Source: Herbaspirillum rubrisubalbicans (GTDB lineage: Bacteria > Pseudomonadota > Gammaproteobacteria > Burkholderiales > Burkholderiaceae_D). From it: a DNA stretch of 64,000 nucleotides. Where the stretch lies: NCBI RefSeq assembly GCF_003719195.1, contig NZ_CP024996.1, positions 4,340,001 to 4,404,000 on the forward strand, read 5' to 3'. Below are positions 25,906-35,318 of the stretch, in pieces (position 1 is the first letter of the stretch; the number at the start of each line of letters is the position of its first letter). A program made the translations under genes and the position numbers. The notes under the pieces are model-generated. The model was not told where the DNA came from, did not search any database, and saw only the letters and a program-made list of their open reading frames with translations.

Positions 25906-26085
25906 ATGCGGCTATTACTTCTGCTGCCTTTCATCGGCCTGCTCTGGGTCCCGTTCTACAACGCCGAATTGCCCAGCCTGTTCGGTTTCCCCTTCTTCTA
26001 CTGGTACCAGTTCGCTTGGGTGCCGCTGACTTCGCTGATTGTCTGGCTGGTCTATCGTGATGGCCTCAAGAAGGGAGTCCAATGA
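25906..26085 (+). CDS. DUF3311 small membrane protein, symporter partner
   Basis: This 59-residue protein, starting MRLLLLLPFIGLLWVPFYN and ending RDGLKKGVQ, has two hydrophobic segments (about 2-16 and 34-49) joined by a Phe/Tyr-rich loop. DUF3311 proteins are typically encoded just before sodium:solute symporters and are thought to be small accessory subunits. A good AGGAG site precedes the ATG. The stop overlaps the symporter start by 4 bp. Confidence 0.88.
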   Translation: MRLLLLLPFIGLLWVPFYNAELPSLFGFPFFYWYQFAWVPLTSLIVWLVYRDGLKKGVQ

Positions 26086-27578
26086 TGGACGCGTCCAACA
26101 TCCACTGGACCGCACTGTGGGTCTTCCTGTTCTTCTTCGTCCTGGTCACCGTGCTGGGTTTCATGGCCTCCAAATGGATGGCCGGCCCCAGCAACAAGGG
26201 CGCCCATCTCGATGAGTGGGGCCTGGGAGGCCGCAATTTCGGTACCTGGATCACCTGGTTCCTGGTGGGCGGCGACTTCTATACCGCCTACACCGTCATC
26301 GCCGTGCCGGCGCTGGTGTATGCGGTCGGGGCCTATGGCTTCTTCGCCCTGCCCTATACCATCCTGGTCTATCCCATCGTGTTCGTGATCATGCCCAAGC
26401 TGTGGCACGCCGCGCACAAGGCTGGTCACGTCACCGCCGCTGATGTGGTGTGGGGGCGCTATCAATCGCGTCCGCTGGAGTTTGCCGTCGCCCTGACCGG
26501 GGTCGTGGCCACCATGCCCTACATCGCCTTGCAACTGATCGGCATGGAAGTGGTGATCAAGGCGCTGGGCATGAGCGGTGAACTGCCGTTGCTGGCCGCG
26601 TTCGTGATCCTGGCGCTCTATACCTACTCGGCCGGCCTGCGGGCACCGGCGCTGATCGCCTTCGTCAAGGACATCATGATCTACATCGTGGTGCTGGTGG
26701 CGGTGGTGGTGGTGCCGGCCAAGCTGGGTGGCTATGGGGCGGTGTTCAATTCAGCCCGTGACGCCTTTGCGCTCAAGGGTGGCGCCACCGGCCTGACCTT
26801 GAAGCCCACCCAGTTCCTGCCCTTCGCCACGCTGGCGCTGGGTTCGGCACTGGCGGCCTTCATGTATCCGCACACCCTGACCGGCATCTTTGCCGCCAAG
26901 GACGCCAACACCATCCGCAAGAACGCGGTGTTCCTGCCGGCCTACACGGTCCTGCTGGGCTTGATCGCGCTGCTGGGCTACATGGCCTACGCGGCTGGCA
27001 TCAAGGTGCAGGCCAACAATGATGTGGTGCCGGCGCTGTTCAATACGCTGTTCCCGGGCTGGTTTGCCGGCTTCGCGTTTGCGGCCATTGCCATCGGTGC
27101 GCTGGTGCCGGCGGCGGTGATGTCCATTGGTGCCTCCAACCTCTTCACCCGCAACTTCTGGAAGCCTTACGTCAGTCCTGGCATCAGCCACGAGGGCGAA
27201 GCCAAGGTGGCCAAGGTAGTATCGCTGGTGGTCAAGTTCGGAGCGCTGATCTTCATCCTGTTCCTGCCCACCAAGTTCGCGCTGGACCTGCAACTGCTGG
27301 GCGGGGTATGGATCCTGCAGACCTTCCCGGCGCTGGTGTTCGGTCTGTTCGTGGGCTGGTTCGGTGCACGGGCGCTGCTGTGCGGCTGGGCGGTAGGTAT
27401 TGTCGGCGGTAGCTGGCTGGCCTTTATCGATGGTATCAAGCCGGTGCACAGCTTCATCGTCGGCGACCAGACCTATACCCTCTACACCGGCCTGATCGCA
27501 CTGGCCCTCAATGTGGTGGTGGCAGTGCTGGCCAACCTGGTGCTGGGCAAGGGGTCGCAACCAGCACTGAAGCGTTGA
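26082..27578 (+). CDS. Sodium:solute symporter, monocarboxylate-type (MctP-like)
   Basis: The 498-residue protein has about 13 hydrophobic segments and the SSS-family pattern GGRNFGTWITWFLVGGDFYTAYT near residue 47. Together with the upstream DUF3311 gene it resembles MctP-type permeases for lactate, pyruvate and related monocarboxylates; substrate is inferred. Two adjacent ATGs (26082 and 26085) are possible starts; the first overlaps the DUF3311 stop (ATGA). An intrinsic terminator lies 175 bp downstream. Confidence 0.88.
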   Translation: MMDASNIHWTALWVFLFFFVLVTVLGFMASKWMAGPSNKGAHLDEWGLGGRNFGTWITWFLVGGDFYTAYTVIAVPALVYAVGAYGFFALPYTILVYPIVFVIMPKLWHAAHKAGHVTAADVVWGRYQSRPLEFAVALTGVVATMPYIALQLIGMEVVIKALGMSGELPLLAAFVILALYTYSAGLRAPALIAFVKDIMIYIVVLVAVVVVPAKLGGYGAVFNSARDAFALKGGATGLTLKPTQFLPFATLALGSALAAFMYPHTLTGIFAAKDANTIRKNAVFLPAYTVLLGLIALLGYMAYAAGIKVQANNDVVPALFNTLFPGWFAGFAFAAIAIGALVPAAVMSIGASNLFTRNFWKPYVSPGISHEGEAKVAKVVSLVVKFGALIFILFLPTKFALDLQLLGGVWILQTFPALVFGLFVGWFGARALLCGWAVGIVGGSWLAFIDGIKPVHSFIVGDQTYTLYTGLIALALNVVVAVLANLVLGKGSQPALKR

Positions 27579-28033
27579 TGGCTTGAACCCATGTACCTTG
27601 CCCGATCGCCGTTCTGGTCTGGCGTTATCCGGAAAGTTGCAACGACCGGCAGACAACGACGAGGGGCAAGGTCATGCGGACATGCGGACATGCTGTGGCG
27701 TGACCGCCACACGAACCGATCCTTCATTCGGTTGACGAACGATGTCCTCTGACATGCTCCTTTTCCAAGGAGCATTTTTTTCGGCATTACTCGGTGCATC
27801 CATGAGCACCAGCCCCTTCGCGGTGCTTGCATACGCACCGTGACAGGGCAATTTCAGGCAGTCTCTGGTGCAAGGCCAGTCAGTGTCGCCACGTATGGCG
27901 GCATTGCGCCGTTTATCTGAATACATCCATTAATCCACACTGGCTAATCAAAGCCCCGCTTTTGAACTAGAGTGCCTCCTTTGTCCGATCCGGGGCAGAC
28001 ACTCACAATCACAATAATCCGACGGAGTATTTC
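27579..28033. other. Intergenic region between symporter and chemoreceptor
   Basis: This 455-bp stretch holds one intrinsic terminator (27754-27782) and the leader of the chemoreceptor gene, with GGAG before its ATG. Minus-strand open frames here cross the terminator hairpin and are not credible. Confidence 0.6.
27754..27782 (+). terminator. Intrinsic terminator downstream of symporter
   Basis: ATGCTCC and GGAGCAT pair around TTTTCCAA, followed by a run of T residues. Confidence 0.85.
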
Positions 28034-29605
28034 ATGGATTTCAGGCGGCTCAAGGTTTCTTCACGACTCATGCTGGGCTTTGGCAGCGTGCTCTTGTTGC
28101 TGTTGATTATCATCTCAATGGCCTTGCTGAAGATGGACCAGATCGATCAGCAGTTGAGCAGTATTACCGACGTCAACAATGCCGAGGTGCAACAACTCTC
28201 CATCATGCGTGCAGCCGTCTTTGAACAGTCGCTGGCATCGCGCGGCATCCTGATGAGCACCACGAGTGAAGAGCTGAAACAATACGCCGACCTGCTGCCG
28301 CAACAGATTTCCATCTACAGCGAAGCAGAAAAAACCCTGGCCAAGATGTTTGCCGAGGCGCCTGATACTACCGATACCGAGAAAAAAGCCATCATCCTCA
28401 TCCAGCAACAATCGGCCGAGGTATTGCCTCGGCTACAGCAGTTGATCAAGGCAGTCCGGGATAACGACAGCGACGCCATCAAGGCCGTCCTGGCTGCTAG
28501 CCCCCTGAGCCGGCTGCAGGCGCAACGTCGCGCGACGCTGGCCGAACTCGCACGCTTCGAAGACAAACTCAACGGCGAGGCCAGGGACGACGCCAAGGCG
28601 CTCTACAAGACGGCGCGCCGATTGATCGTCACATTGGGGGTGCTGGCCTTGCTGCTGGGCATGGTCAGCGCCATCCTCATCATCAGGAGCGTGGTGAAGC
28701 AACTCGGCGGTGAACCCGCCGACGCGGCCGAACTGGCGTCCCTGATCGCCAAGGGCGACCTGCGTCGGGAAGTCAACGTCGCCAGCGCCGATCCGGCCAG
28801 CCTGATGATGTCGATGAAAAGCATGAACACAGCGCTGCGAGACATCGTGCGCGAGGTGCGCGCAGGAACCGATGCCATCACCACCGCCAGCACCGAGATT
28901 GCCGCCGGCAACCTGGACCTATCTTCCCGTACCGAGGAACAAGCCAGTTCCCTGGAGCAAACCGCCTCGGCCATGGAACAACTGGTGGCCACCGTCAAGA
29001 ACAATGCCGATAGCGCCGGCCAGGCCAATCAGCTGGCCGAGCAAGCCTCTGCGGTGGCCTCCGAAAGCGGCCAGCTGGTGCAGGAAGTGGTGAGCACCAT
29101 GGCGGCCATCGATGCCTCCTCGAAGAAAATCGTCGACATCATCAGCGTGATCGATGGCATTTCCTTCCAGACCAATATCCTGGCGCTCAATGCGGCCGTG
29201 GAAGCCGCACGTGCCGGTGAACAGGGACGCGGTTTTGCCGTGGTGGCCTCGGAAGTGCGCAGCCTGGCCCAGCGCAGTTCTACCGCCGCGCGGGAAATCA
29301 AGGCGCTCATCGACGACTCGGTGGACAAGGTTGCCACTGGCAGCGCTCTGGTCAATCAGGCTGGCCAGACCATGCACGAGGTCGTCACCAGCGTGGAGCG
29401 CGTGGTCTCGGTGATCGGTGCCATCAGTGCAGCCAGCAGCGAGCAGAGCAAGGGCATTGATGAAATCAACCATGCCATCGCCCAGATGGATCAGGTCACG
29501 CAGCAGAATGCGGCCTTGGTGGAACAGGCTGCGGCGGCTTCGCAATCCCTGCAGGCACAGGCGCGCAAGCTCAGTGGCGTAGTGGAAGTGTTCGTGGTGG
29601 CATAA
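28034..29605 (+). CDS. Methyl-accepting chemotaxis protein
   Basis: This 523-residue chemoreceptor has TM1 at about 10-32, a periplasmic four-helix-bundle-type sensor (about 33-196), TM2 at about 197-218, HAMP (about 220-275) and a cytoplasmic signalling domain with the conserved hairpin tip [30 protein letters not shown]. Heptad-rich helices flank the tip. There is no C-terminal NWETF-type methyltransferase tether. Ligand cannot be told from sequence. It is followed 178 bp later on the same strand by a CheW-domain sensor protein, which suggests they work in one signalling array (inference). Confidence 0.93.
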   Translation: MDFRRLKVSSRLMLGFGSVLLLLLIIISMALLKMDQIDQQLSSITDVNNAEVQQLSIMRAAVFEQSLASRGILMSTTSEELKQYADLLPQQISIYSEAEKTLAKMFAEAPDTTDTEKKAIILIQQQSAEVLPRLQQLIKAVRDNDSDAIKAVLAASPLSRLQAQRRATLAELARFEDKLNGEARDDAKALYKTARRLIVTLGVLALLLGMVSAILIIRSVVKQLGGEPADAAELASLIAKGDLRREVNVASADPASLMMSMKSMNTALRDIVREVRAGTDAITTASTEIAAGNLDLSSRTEEQASSLEQTASAMEQLVATVKNNADSAGQANQLAEQASAVASESGQLVQEVVSTMAAIDASSKKIVDIISVIDGISFQTNILALNAAVEAARAGEQGRGFAVVASEVRSLAQRSSTAAREIKALIDDSVDKVATGSALVNQAGQTMHEVVTSVERVVSVIGAISAASSEQSKGIDEINHAIAQMDQVTQQNAALVEQAAAASQSLQAQARKLSGVVEVFVVA

Positions 29606-29783
29606 ATCTTGGGGTAATCCCTCTGCTGGTCGGGAGCAGGGGCAATGGCGTTCGTTTCTTCAATGCATGAGATTGACCCATCTTGCGAGAATCGGAATAC
29701 CTTGCGCTCCCGGGGTCGGCACTGGCTTGCTCTTTGCTTATCTGTCTTGAGTAATCCCGCACCTCGCCTGCCCTCACCCGACT

Positions 29784-32327
29784 ATGAATAAGAATAAACA
29801 GAGCCAGCATTTCCTGCGCCATATGCCCGCCATCGTCGACTGCGAACGCGCGTTGCGGGAACTCAGTGGGGCATGGCGCCTGATCGAGTCCACCACCAAG
29901 ATGGTATGTCCAGCAGAAGCCAAGAGCATCTTGCCGACCATCAAGATCACGCGGGAAGGTTTCAACCAACTGGAAAAGCGGCTCATTGCCAACCTGGTTG
30001 AGCAGAACATCAGCAAGGTGGTACAGGAGTTCGACTTCAAGGCCAGGGTCATCATCGACATCGTGGTGCGCAATCTCTTCGAGCGCACTGCCGATGTCGG
30101 CTTCCTGGCCATGGATGACGCCATCCGCAGCTTCATCCTGGAGGGACCGGAGGCGGACTCGCGCGAGATCGTCGAGCGCTTGCAGGCCTATCGACAGAAA
30201 TACACCGTCTACGATGAAATCTTCATACTCGATACAGAAGGCCGCGTGCTGGCCCATCTGGATCAGGACAACGCGGTCGAATGTTCATATGATCCCCTGG
30301 TGGCGCGTACCCTGGCCGCAGCGGGCTATGTGGAGACCTTTGCCGTATCCGATCTGCGCGGCGGCCAGCGCGCGCTGATCTATTCCCACAAGATCGTCGA
30401 TCCGGCCGATGGCCAACCTATCGGCGTACTGTGCCTGTGTTTCCCGGTGGCCGTGGAGATGAATGACATCTTCAGCGGCTTGCGCAAACCCCATGACCGC
30501 AGTGTCATGCTCATGCTCGATGGCGAAGGTCGGGTCATTGCCAGCAGCGATAGCCAACACGTACCCGTCGGGTGCATCGTGCCCCTGGCGCTGGAGGACT
30601 CCTATCAGATCGTCAGCCATGCCGGCCGCGAGTACCTGGCGCGCACCTGCGCCGCGCGCAATTATCAGGGCTACAGTGGCCCGGGTTGGTTCGGCCATGT
30701 GATGGTGGCCTGCGATCTGGCTTTCCGCCAACCCAACCAGGACATGCTGGCGCAATATGATCCGCAGTTGCTGGCCGGGGTGATGTCCCATGCCAAGTCA
30801 TTCTGCCCGCCGCTGCACGATGTCACCACCATGGCAGACGCCATCAATCATTCGCTGCGACGGGTGGTATGGAATGGCAAGATCATGGCTTCGGGCGAGG
30901 CCGGTGACCTGTTGCGGCTCAAGGCCATCCTGCAGGAAATCAGCCAGACCGGCGATGAGACCAATGAGGTATTCCGCAAATCGATCCTGGACTTGTACGC
31001 CACCGCCCTGTCTGCCAACTTGCAGGATGGGCAGTACATCTCGCGCCTGATGGTCGACATCATGGATCGCAATCTCTATGAGCGCGCCAATGATTGTCGA
31101 TGGTGGTCGCTCACGCCGCGTCTGCGGCAAATTATGGCCAAGGAAGTGCGCAGTGCCGCCGAGCTGGCGGAGATGACCGCCATCCTCAGTGCCATCAACG
31201 CGCTCTACACAGTCTATGCCAGGCTGGTGGTATTCGATGCCCAGGGGCGCATCGTGGCCACCAGCTCACCGTTGGCAGATGGCAGCGAGCTCATTGGCAC
31301 CTACGTCGAGCCACAGTTGCTGCGCGATACGCTACACCTCACCGACGCCAGCCAATACTGCGTCTCGCCCTTCGCGCCCACGCCGCTGTATGACGGTGCG
31401 GCCACCTATCTCTACTGTGCCGCCCTGTTCCATCCAGAGCGCGCCCAGGCTATGGGCGGCATCGCCGTGGTCTTCGACGCCACCCCGGAGTTCGCCAACA
31501 TGCTGGCCGGGGCACTGCCGGAGCACCCTGGGGCATTCGCCGCCTACACCGATCGCCACGGCCAGGTGATTTCCAGTACCCATGCCGATTACCCACCGGG
31601 CAGCGTGCTGCCACTGGGCAGCAAGGCCAGTGCCGGTGCCAATGGCAGCAGTACTGCGGATATCAGGATTCACGAAGGCAGCTACATGGTGGTGGGACAC
31701 ACCACCTCGTTCGGTTATCGCGAATACAAGAACGATGGGCAGTACGTCAATGATGTGATCGCCAGTGTCTTCGTGCCGATTGGCCAGCAGAGCGATGCCG
31801 AGCCCGCACTGGAAAGCTCGAGCGTGGAAGCCACACCCTGCACCGGCCCCAAGCGCGAATTTGCCAGTATCCGGCTCGATGGCGCAACCTTTGCGCTGCC
31901 CGCCGCTCAGGTGGTCGAATCCATCGAAGCCGAACGTATGCTCTCCACCTCGACCTTCAAGCCGGTGCTGGCCGGCGCCCTGGATTACCAGGACGGCAGC
32001 GGTGCGGCCTCGGTCTTCGTGCCGGTGGTGGATATGCGCCAGCTATTGATGGGCAGCAGCACTGCGCAGCACCAGGGCAAGGAAATCATCATCGTTCGTC
32101 ATGCCGGAAGAACGGTGGGGCTGCTGGTCGATAGCCTGCATGATGTCCTGGAGTTCGGCGAGATCCATATCGATGCCGCCTTCCGGATTCCCGGCTCCGA
32201 ACACAACTATATCTGCAACCTGATTCGCACCGCCGACGCCGGCAGCACGATCCAGGTAATCGACGTGGAGCGCATCGTCACGCTCTTCTTCGCACCGCGC
32301 AAGAAAGAATTGTCGACGATGTCGTAA
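29784..32327 (+). CDS. CheW-domain protein with two PDC/Cache-like sensor modules
   Basis: The 847-residue protein ends in a CheW domain (about 690-840: REFASIRLDGATFALPAAQVVE.., GLLVDSLHDVLEF), which couples receptors to CheA. The rest contains two related sensor modules: module 1 about 88-310 (RNLFERTADVGFLAMDDAIR, YTVYDEIFILDTEGRVLAHLD) and module 2 about 422-665 (RNLYERANDCRWWSLTPRLR, YTVYARLVVFDAQGRIVATSS). The paired strings show duplication and are PDC/Cache-like. No signal peptide or clear membrane helix is visible, so the sensors should be cytoplasmic. The start lacks an obvious ribosome site. Ligand unknown. Confidence 0.78.
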   Translation: MNKNKQSQHFLRHMPAIVDCERALRELSGAWRLIESTTKMVCPAEAKSILPTIKITREGFNQLEKRLIANLVEQNISKVVQEFDFKARVIIDIVVRNLFERTADVGFLAMDDAIRSFILEGPEADSREIVERLQAYRQKYTVYDEIFILDTEGRVLAHLDQDNAVECSYDPLVARTLAAAGYVETFAVSDLRGGQRALIYSHKIVDPADGQPIGVLCLCFPVAVEMNDIFSGLRKPHDRSVMLMLDGEGRVIASSDSQHVPVGCIVPLALEDSYQIVSHAGREYLARTCAARNYQGYSGPGWFGHVMVACDLAFRQPNQDMLAQYDPQLLAGVMSHAKSFCPPLHDVTTMADAINHSLRRVVWNGKIMASGEAGDLLRLKAILQEISQTGDETNEVFRKSILDLYATALSANLQDGQYISRLMVDIMDRNLYERANDCRWWSLTPRLRQIMAKEVRSAAELAEMTAILSAINALYTVYARLVVFDAQGRIVATSSPLADGSELIGTYVEPQLLRDTLHLTDASQYCVSPFAPTPLYDGAATYLYCAALFHPERAQAMGGIAVVFDATPEFANMLAGALPEHPGAFAAYTDRHGQVISSTHADYPPGSVLPLGSKASAGANGSSTADIRIHEGSYMVVGHTTSFGYREYKNDGQYVNDVIASVFVPIGQQSDAEPALESSSVEATPCTGPKREFASIRLDGATFALPAAQVVESIEAERMLSTSTFKPVLAGALDYQDGSGAASVFVPVVDMRQLLMGSSTAQHQGKEIIIVRHAGRTVGLLVDSLHDVLEFGEIHIDAAFRIPGSEHNYICNLIRTADAGSTIQVIDVERIVTLFFAPRKKELSTMS

Positions 32328-32337
32328 GCAGGCGGGC

Positions 32338-33189
32338 TCAAAGCTTTTCGGTTTCGCCACTCTTGGGCTGCCACTTCATCAGGCGCTTCTCGATCACGCC
32401 CACGGCCAGGTCCAGCACCAGCGCAAAGACGGTCAGCACAACGATGCCGGCAAAGACGGTGTTGATGTCGAAGCTGCCTTCGGCCTGCAAAATCAGGTAG
32501 CCGACACCGCGCGCCGACCCCAGATACTCACCCACCACGGCGCCCACGAAGGCCAGGCCGATGGAGGTATGCAAGCTGGAAAACACCCACGAGGTGGCCG
32601 AGGGCAGGTAGACCGTGCGCAGCAACTGGCGCGCATTGGCGCCCAACATACGGGCATTGGCCAAGACCACCGGGCTGACTTCCTTGACGCCCTGATAGAC
32701 GTTGAAGAAGACGATGAAAAACACCAGCGTGACCGCCAGCGCGACCTTGGACCAGATGCCCAGGCCGAACCACATGGCGAAGATCGGCGCCAGGATCACG
32801 CGCGGCATGGAGTTGGCCGCCTTGACATAGGGATCGAGAATGGCCGAGGCCGTCGGCGAGAGGGCTAGCCACAGACCGATGCCCAGGCCGAAGACGGTGC
32901 CGATGATGAAGGCCAGCACGGTTTCGGTGAGCGTGATCAAGAGGTGCGAATAGATCTCGGCGGGGAAATTGAGTGTGAAGAAAGTGGTATCACCGAAGCC
33001 CACTTCCAGCGAGCCGCTGCCCACCGTGAACCACTCCCAGATACGCTGCGCCACCTTCAGCGGCTCGCCGAAGAAAAACGCCGTCTGCGGGTTGCGAGTG
33101 GCCACATGCCATACCAGCAGCACGATGGCCAGGACCATCAATTGCCAGAAGCGGATGTTCTTGTGATTCGGTTTCAGTAATTTCCACAT
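32338..33189 (-). CDS. ABC transporter permease, SsuC/TauC type
   Basis: This 283-residue membrane permease has about six hydrophobic helices and the EAA loop for contact with the ATPase (ANARMLGANARQLLRTVYLP, near 180-200). Family members import sulfonates, taurine, nitrate, or pyrimidine precursors. It is last in a minus-strand set: CoA-transferase, binding protein, ATPase, permease. It converges with the CheW-domain gene, leaving only 10 bp, and no terminator is evident there. Confidence 0.9.
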   Translation of the reverse strand: MWKLLKPNHKNIRFWQLMVLAIVLLVWHVATRNPQTAFFFGEPLKVAQRIWEWFTVGSGSLEVGFGDTTFFTLNFPAEIYSHLLITLTETVLAFIIGTVFGLGIGLWLALSPTASAILDPYVKAANSMPRVILAPIFAMWFGLGIWSKVALAVTLVFFIVFFNVYQGVKEVSPVVLANARMLGANARQLLRTVYLPSATSWVFSSLHTSIGLAFVGAVVGEYLGSARGVGYLILQAEGSFDINTVFAGIVVLTVFALVLDLAVGVIEKRLMKWQPKSGETEKL

Positions 33190-33234
33190 GGTTCTGATTC
33201 TCTTCCCTGATCCTTGCTTCTGATGGCTTACGGC

Positions 33235-34044
33235 TTACGCGGCACGCTTCTGTTGTTGGTAACCCTTGAGGACTTCATCGCGCAGCACATCCCAGATCTG
33301 CTGGTGCAATTCGACGAAGCGCGGGTGCATACGGATTTCGGCCACGTCGCGCGGGCGCGGCAGGTCGATCCTGAATTCGCCAATGGGGTGCGTGCCGGGT
33401 CCGGCCGCCAGCACGATCACGCGGTCGGACATGGCGATGGCTTCATCCAGATCGTGGGTGATGAAGAGCACGGCCTTCTTCTTGGCATTCCATAATTCCA
33501 GCACTTCGTTTTCCATCAGTTGCCGGGTCTGGATGTCCAGGGCAGAGAAGGGTTCATCCATCAGGATGATGTCCGGGTCCAGGATCAGGGTCTGCGCCAG
33601 CGCCACGCGCTTGCGCATCCCGCCGGAGAGCTGGTGCGGGTAGCGGTCGCCAAAGCCTTGCAGGCCGACGCGCGCCAGCCATTGCTGTCCCAGTTCTTCG
33701 GCGGACTTTTCATCATGGCCACGATACTGCAGGCCGGCGATCACGTTTTGCAGGGCGCTGCGCCAGGGCATGAGCGCTTCGGCCTGGAACATGTAGCCGG
33801 CGCGACGGTTGATGCCTTGCAACGGTTCACCGAAGACCTTGACGCTGCCCGAGGAGGGTTGCAACAGGCCAGCGCCGACATTGAGCAAGGTCGACTTGCC
33901 GCAACCGGTGGGGCCGACCACGGAAACGAATTCGCCGGGGGCAATCGCCAGATCGGTATTGGCCACTGCCGTGTAGCGCTGGGAGCGGTCGTCCTTGGAG
34001 ACGAAGGTGCAGGTAATGTTGTCGAACTGGAGGGCTGGCGTCAT
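33235..34044 (-). CDS. ABC transporter ATP-binding protein, SsuB/TauB type
   Basis: This 269-residue ATPase powers the adjacent importer. It has Walker A VGPTGCGKST, signature LSGGMRKRVALAQ, Walker B IILMDEPFSAL and switch His in LFITHDLDEA. An in-frame GTG at 34068 could add eight residues; ATG 34044 is preferred because the family similarity begins there. Neither start has a strong ribosome site. Confidence 0.92.
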   Translation of the reverse strand: MTPALQFDNITCTFVSKDDRSQRYTAVANTDLAIAPGEFVSVVGPTGCGKSTLLNVGAGLLQPSSGSVKVFGEPLQGINRRAGYMFQAEALMPWRSALQNVIAGLQYRGHDEKSAEELGQQWLARVGLQGFGDRYPHQLSGGMRKRVALAQTLILDPDIILMDEPFSALDIQTRQLMENEVLELWNAKKKAVLFITHDLDEAIAMSDRVIVLAAGPGTHPIGEFRIDLPRPRDVAEIRMHPRFVELHQQIWDVLRDEVLKGYQQQKRAA

Positions 34045-34114
34045 GGCAATGCGGGCCGGTAGGGCCACGGTGGGTGGTACGGAGGCAGGGACATCGACTC
34101 CACTGTGCAGAAGT

Positions 34115-34140
34115 GCAAATGCCCGTTGCCGGGCATTTGC
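34115..34140 (-). repeat. Intra-operon hairpin between binding protein and ATPase genes
   Basis: GCAAATGCCCG and CGGGCATTTGC form a perfect 11-bp stem with a 4-base loop, about 50 bp past the binding-protein stop. No T-run follows on the minus strand. Such hairpins often protect the upstream mRNA so that binding protein is made in excess. Confidence 0.75.
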
Positions 34141-34188
34141 GATACATTCGCGTCAACGGGAGCCGAGCTTGCGGAACCTTGGATCGAC

Positions 34189-35226
34189 TTACTTGTACTT
34201 GGCGTTGGCCTTCTGGACGAAGGCATTGGTGAAGGTCTTGGACAGATCGATCTGCTTGTCGGCCAGCGCCGGCTCGAAGGCCTTGAGCGTGCGCAGCGCT
34301 GTATCCGGGCCACCCGGCGGGAAGTAGCCGTCCGGCGAGATGGCCTGGCGCACCTTCATGAAGGCATCGATATAGAGCGAGCGGTCGCCCAGCAGATAGC
34401 TTTCCGGCACGGCCTTGATGATGTCGGAGGGGCCGGCCTTCTGAATCCACTTCAGCGCGCGCACCATGGCATTGGTCAGGGCTTGCGTGGTGTTGGGATA
34501 CTTCTGGATGAAGGCGGCCGGCGCATACAGCGTCGCTGCCGGCATCGGTCCACCGAAGACATCGTTGGTGTCCTTCAGGGTGCGGGTGTCGGCGATGATC
34601 TTGATCTCGTTGTGCTGCTCCAGCATGGAAATGACCGGATCGAGGTTGGCAATCGCATCGATCTGACCCGAGCGGATCGCCGAGATGGCGCCGGCAGCGG
34701 CCCCCACGCCGATGAAGGACACATCGGTGGGCTTCAGACCCGCCTTGGCCAGCACGTAGCTGGCCATGATGCTGGTGGAGGAGCCCGGTGCGGTGACTCC
34801 GATCTTCTTGCCCTTCAGATCAGCCACGCTCTTGTAGTTGGGCATGGTCTTGTTGTTGACCGCCAGCACGATCTGCGGAGCGCGGCCCTGCAGTACGAAG
34901 GCGACGATGGGCTGGTTCTTGGCCTGCATGTTGATGGTGTGCTCGTAAGCCCCAGAGACCACGTCGGCACTGCCGCCGACCATGGCCTGCAACGCCTTGG
35001 CGCCGCCAGCGAAGTCGGAAATCTCGACCTGCAAGCCTTCATCCTTGAAATAGCCGAGCTGTTCGGCAATGGTCAGGGGCAGATAGTAGAACAGGTTCTT
35101 GCCACCCACGGCGATGGAGACCTTGGGTTTTTCCAGTGCCTGTGCATCGGCGCTGCCGTTGAAGGAAAAGTAACCGGCCAGGAACAGGCCAGTGGCGATC
35201 AGCAATTGCTTCCAGCTCAATTTCAT
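34189..35226 (-). CDS. ABC transporter periplasmic substrate-binding protein (SsuA/NMT1 type)
   Basis: The 345-residue protein starts with a signal peptide (about 1-29, ending SADAQA) and has the NMT1/SsuA-like two-lobed fold: LPLTIAEQLGYFKDEGLQVE near residue 49 and GKKIGVTAPGSSTSIMASYVL near 130. A strong GGAGGAG precedes the start. Ligand is not evident; neighbours with a CoA-transferase hint at an organic acid rather than a sulfonate (inference). Confidence 0.9.
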   Translation of the reverse strand: MKLSWKQLLIATGLFLAGYFSFNGSADAQALEKPKVSIAVGGKNLFYYLPLTIAEQLGYFKDEGLQVEISDFAGGAKALQAMVGGSADVVSGAYEHTINMQAKNQPIVAFVLQGRAPQIVLAVNNKTMPNYKSVADLKGKKIGVTAPGSSTSIMASYVLAKAGLKPTDVSFIGVGAAAGAISAIRSGQIDAIANLDPVISMLEQHNEIKIIADTRTLKDTNDVFGGPMPAATLYAPAAFIQKYPNTTQALTNAMVRALKWIQKAGPSDIIKAVPESYLLGDRSLYIDAFMKVRQAISPDGYFPPGGPDTALRTLKAFEPALADKQIDLSKTFTNAFVQKANAKYK

Positions 35227-35318
35227 TATGTCTCCTCCGAGTGTGGATGGGGGGTACCGCTTCTTGTCCAGCTTGTTGCAGGCAACCCCGTGCAGGCGCC
35301 CGCCTTTGTCAGGCTGCT

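Noticed and set aside
27672..27926. Minus-strand frame downstream of the symporter
   Set aside because: It runs through a strong terminator hairpin and lacks a ribosome site.
29606..29783. Terminator between chemoreceptor and CheW-domain gene
   Set aside because: The CCCT..CTGCT/AGCAG..GGG pairing is imperfect and no T-run follows.
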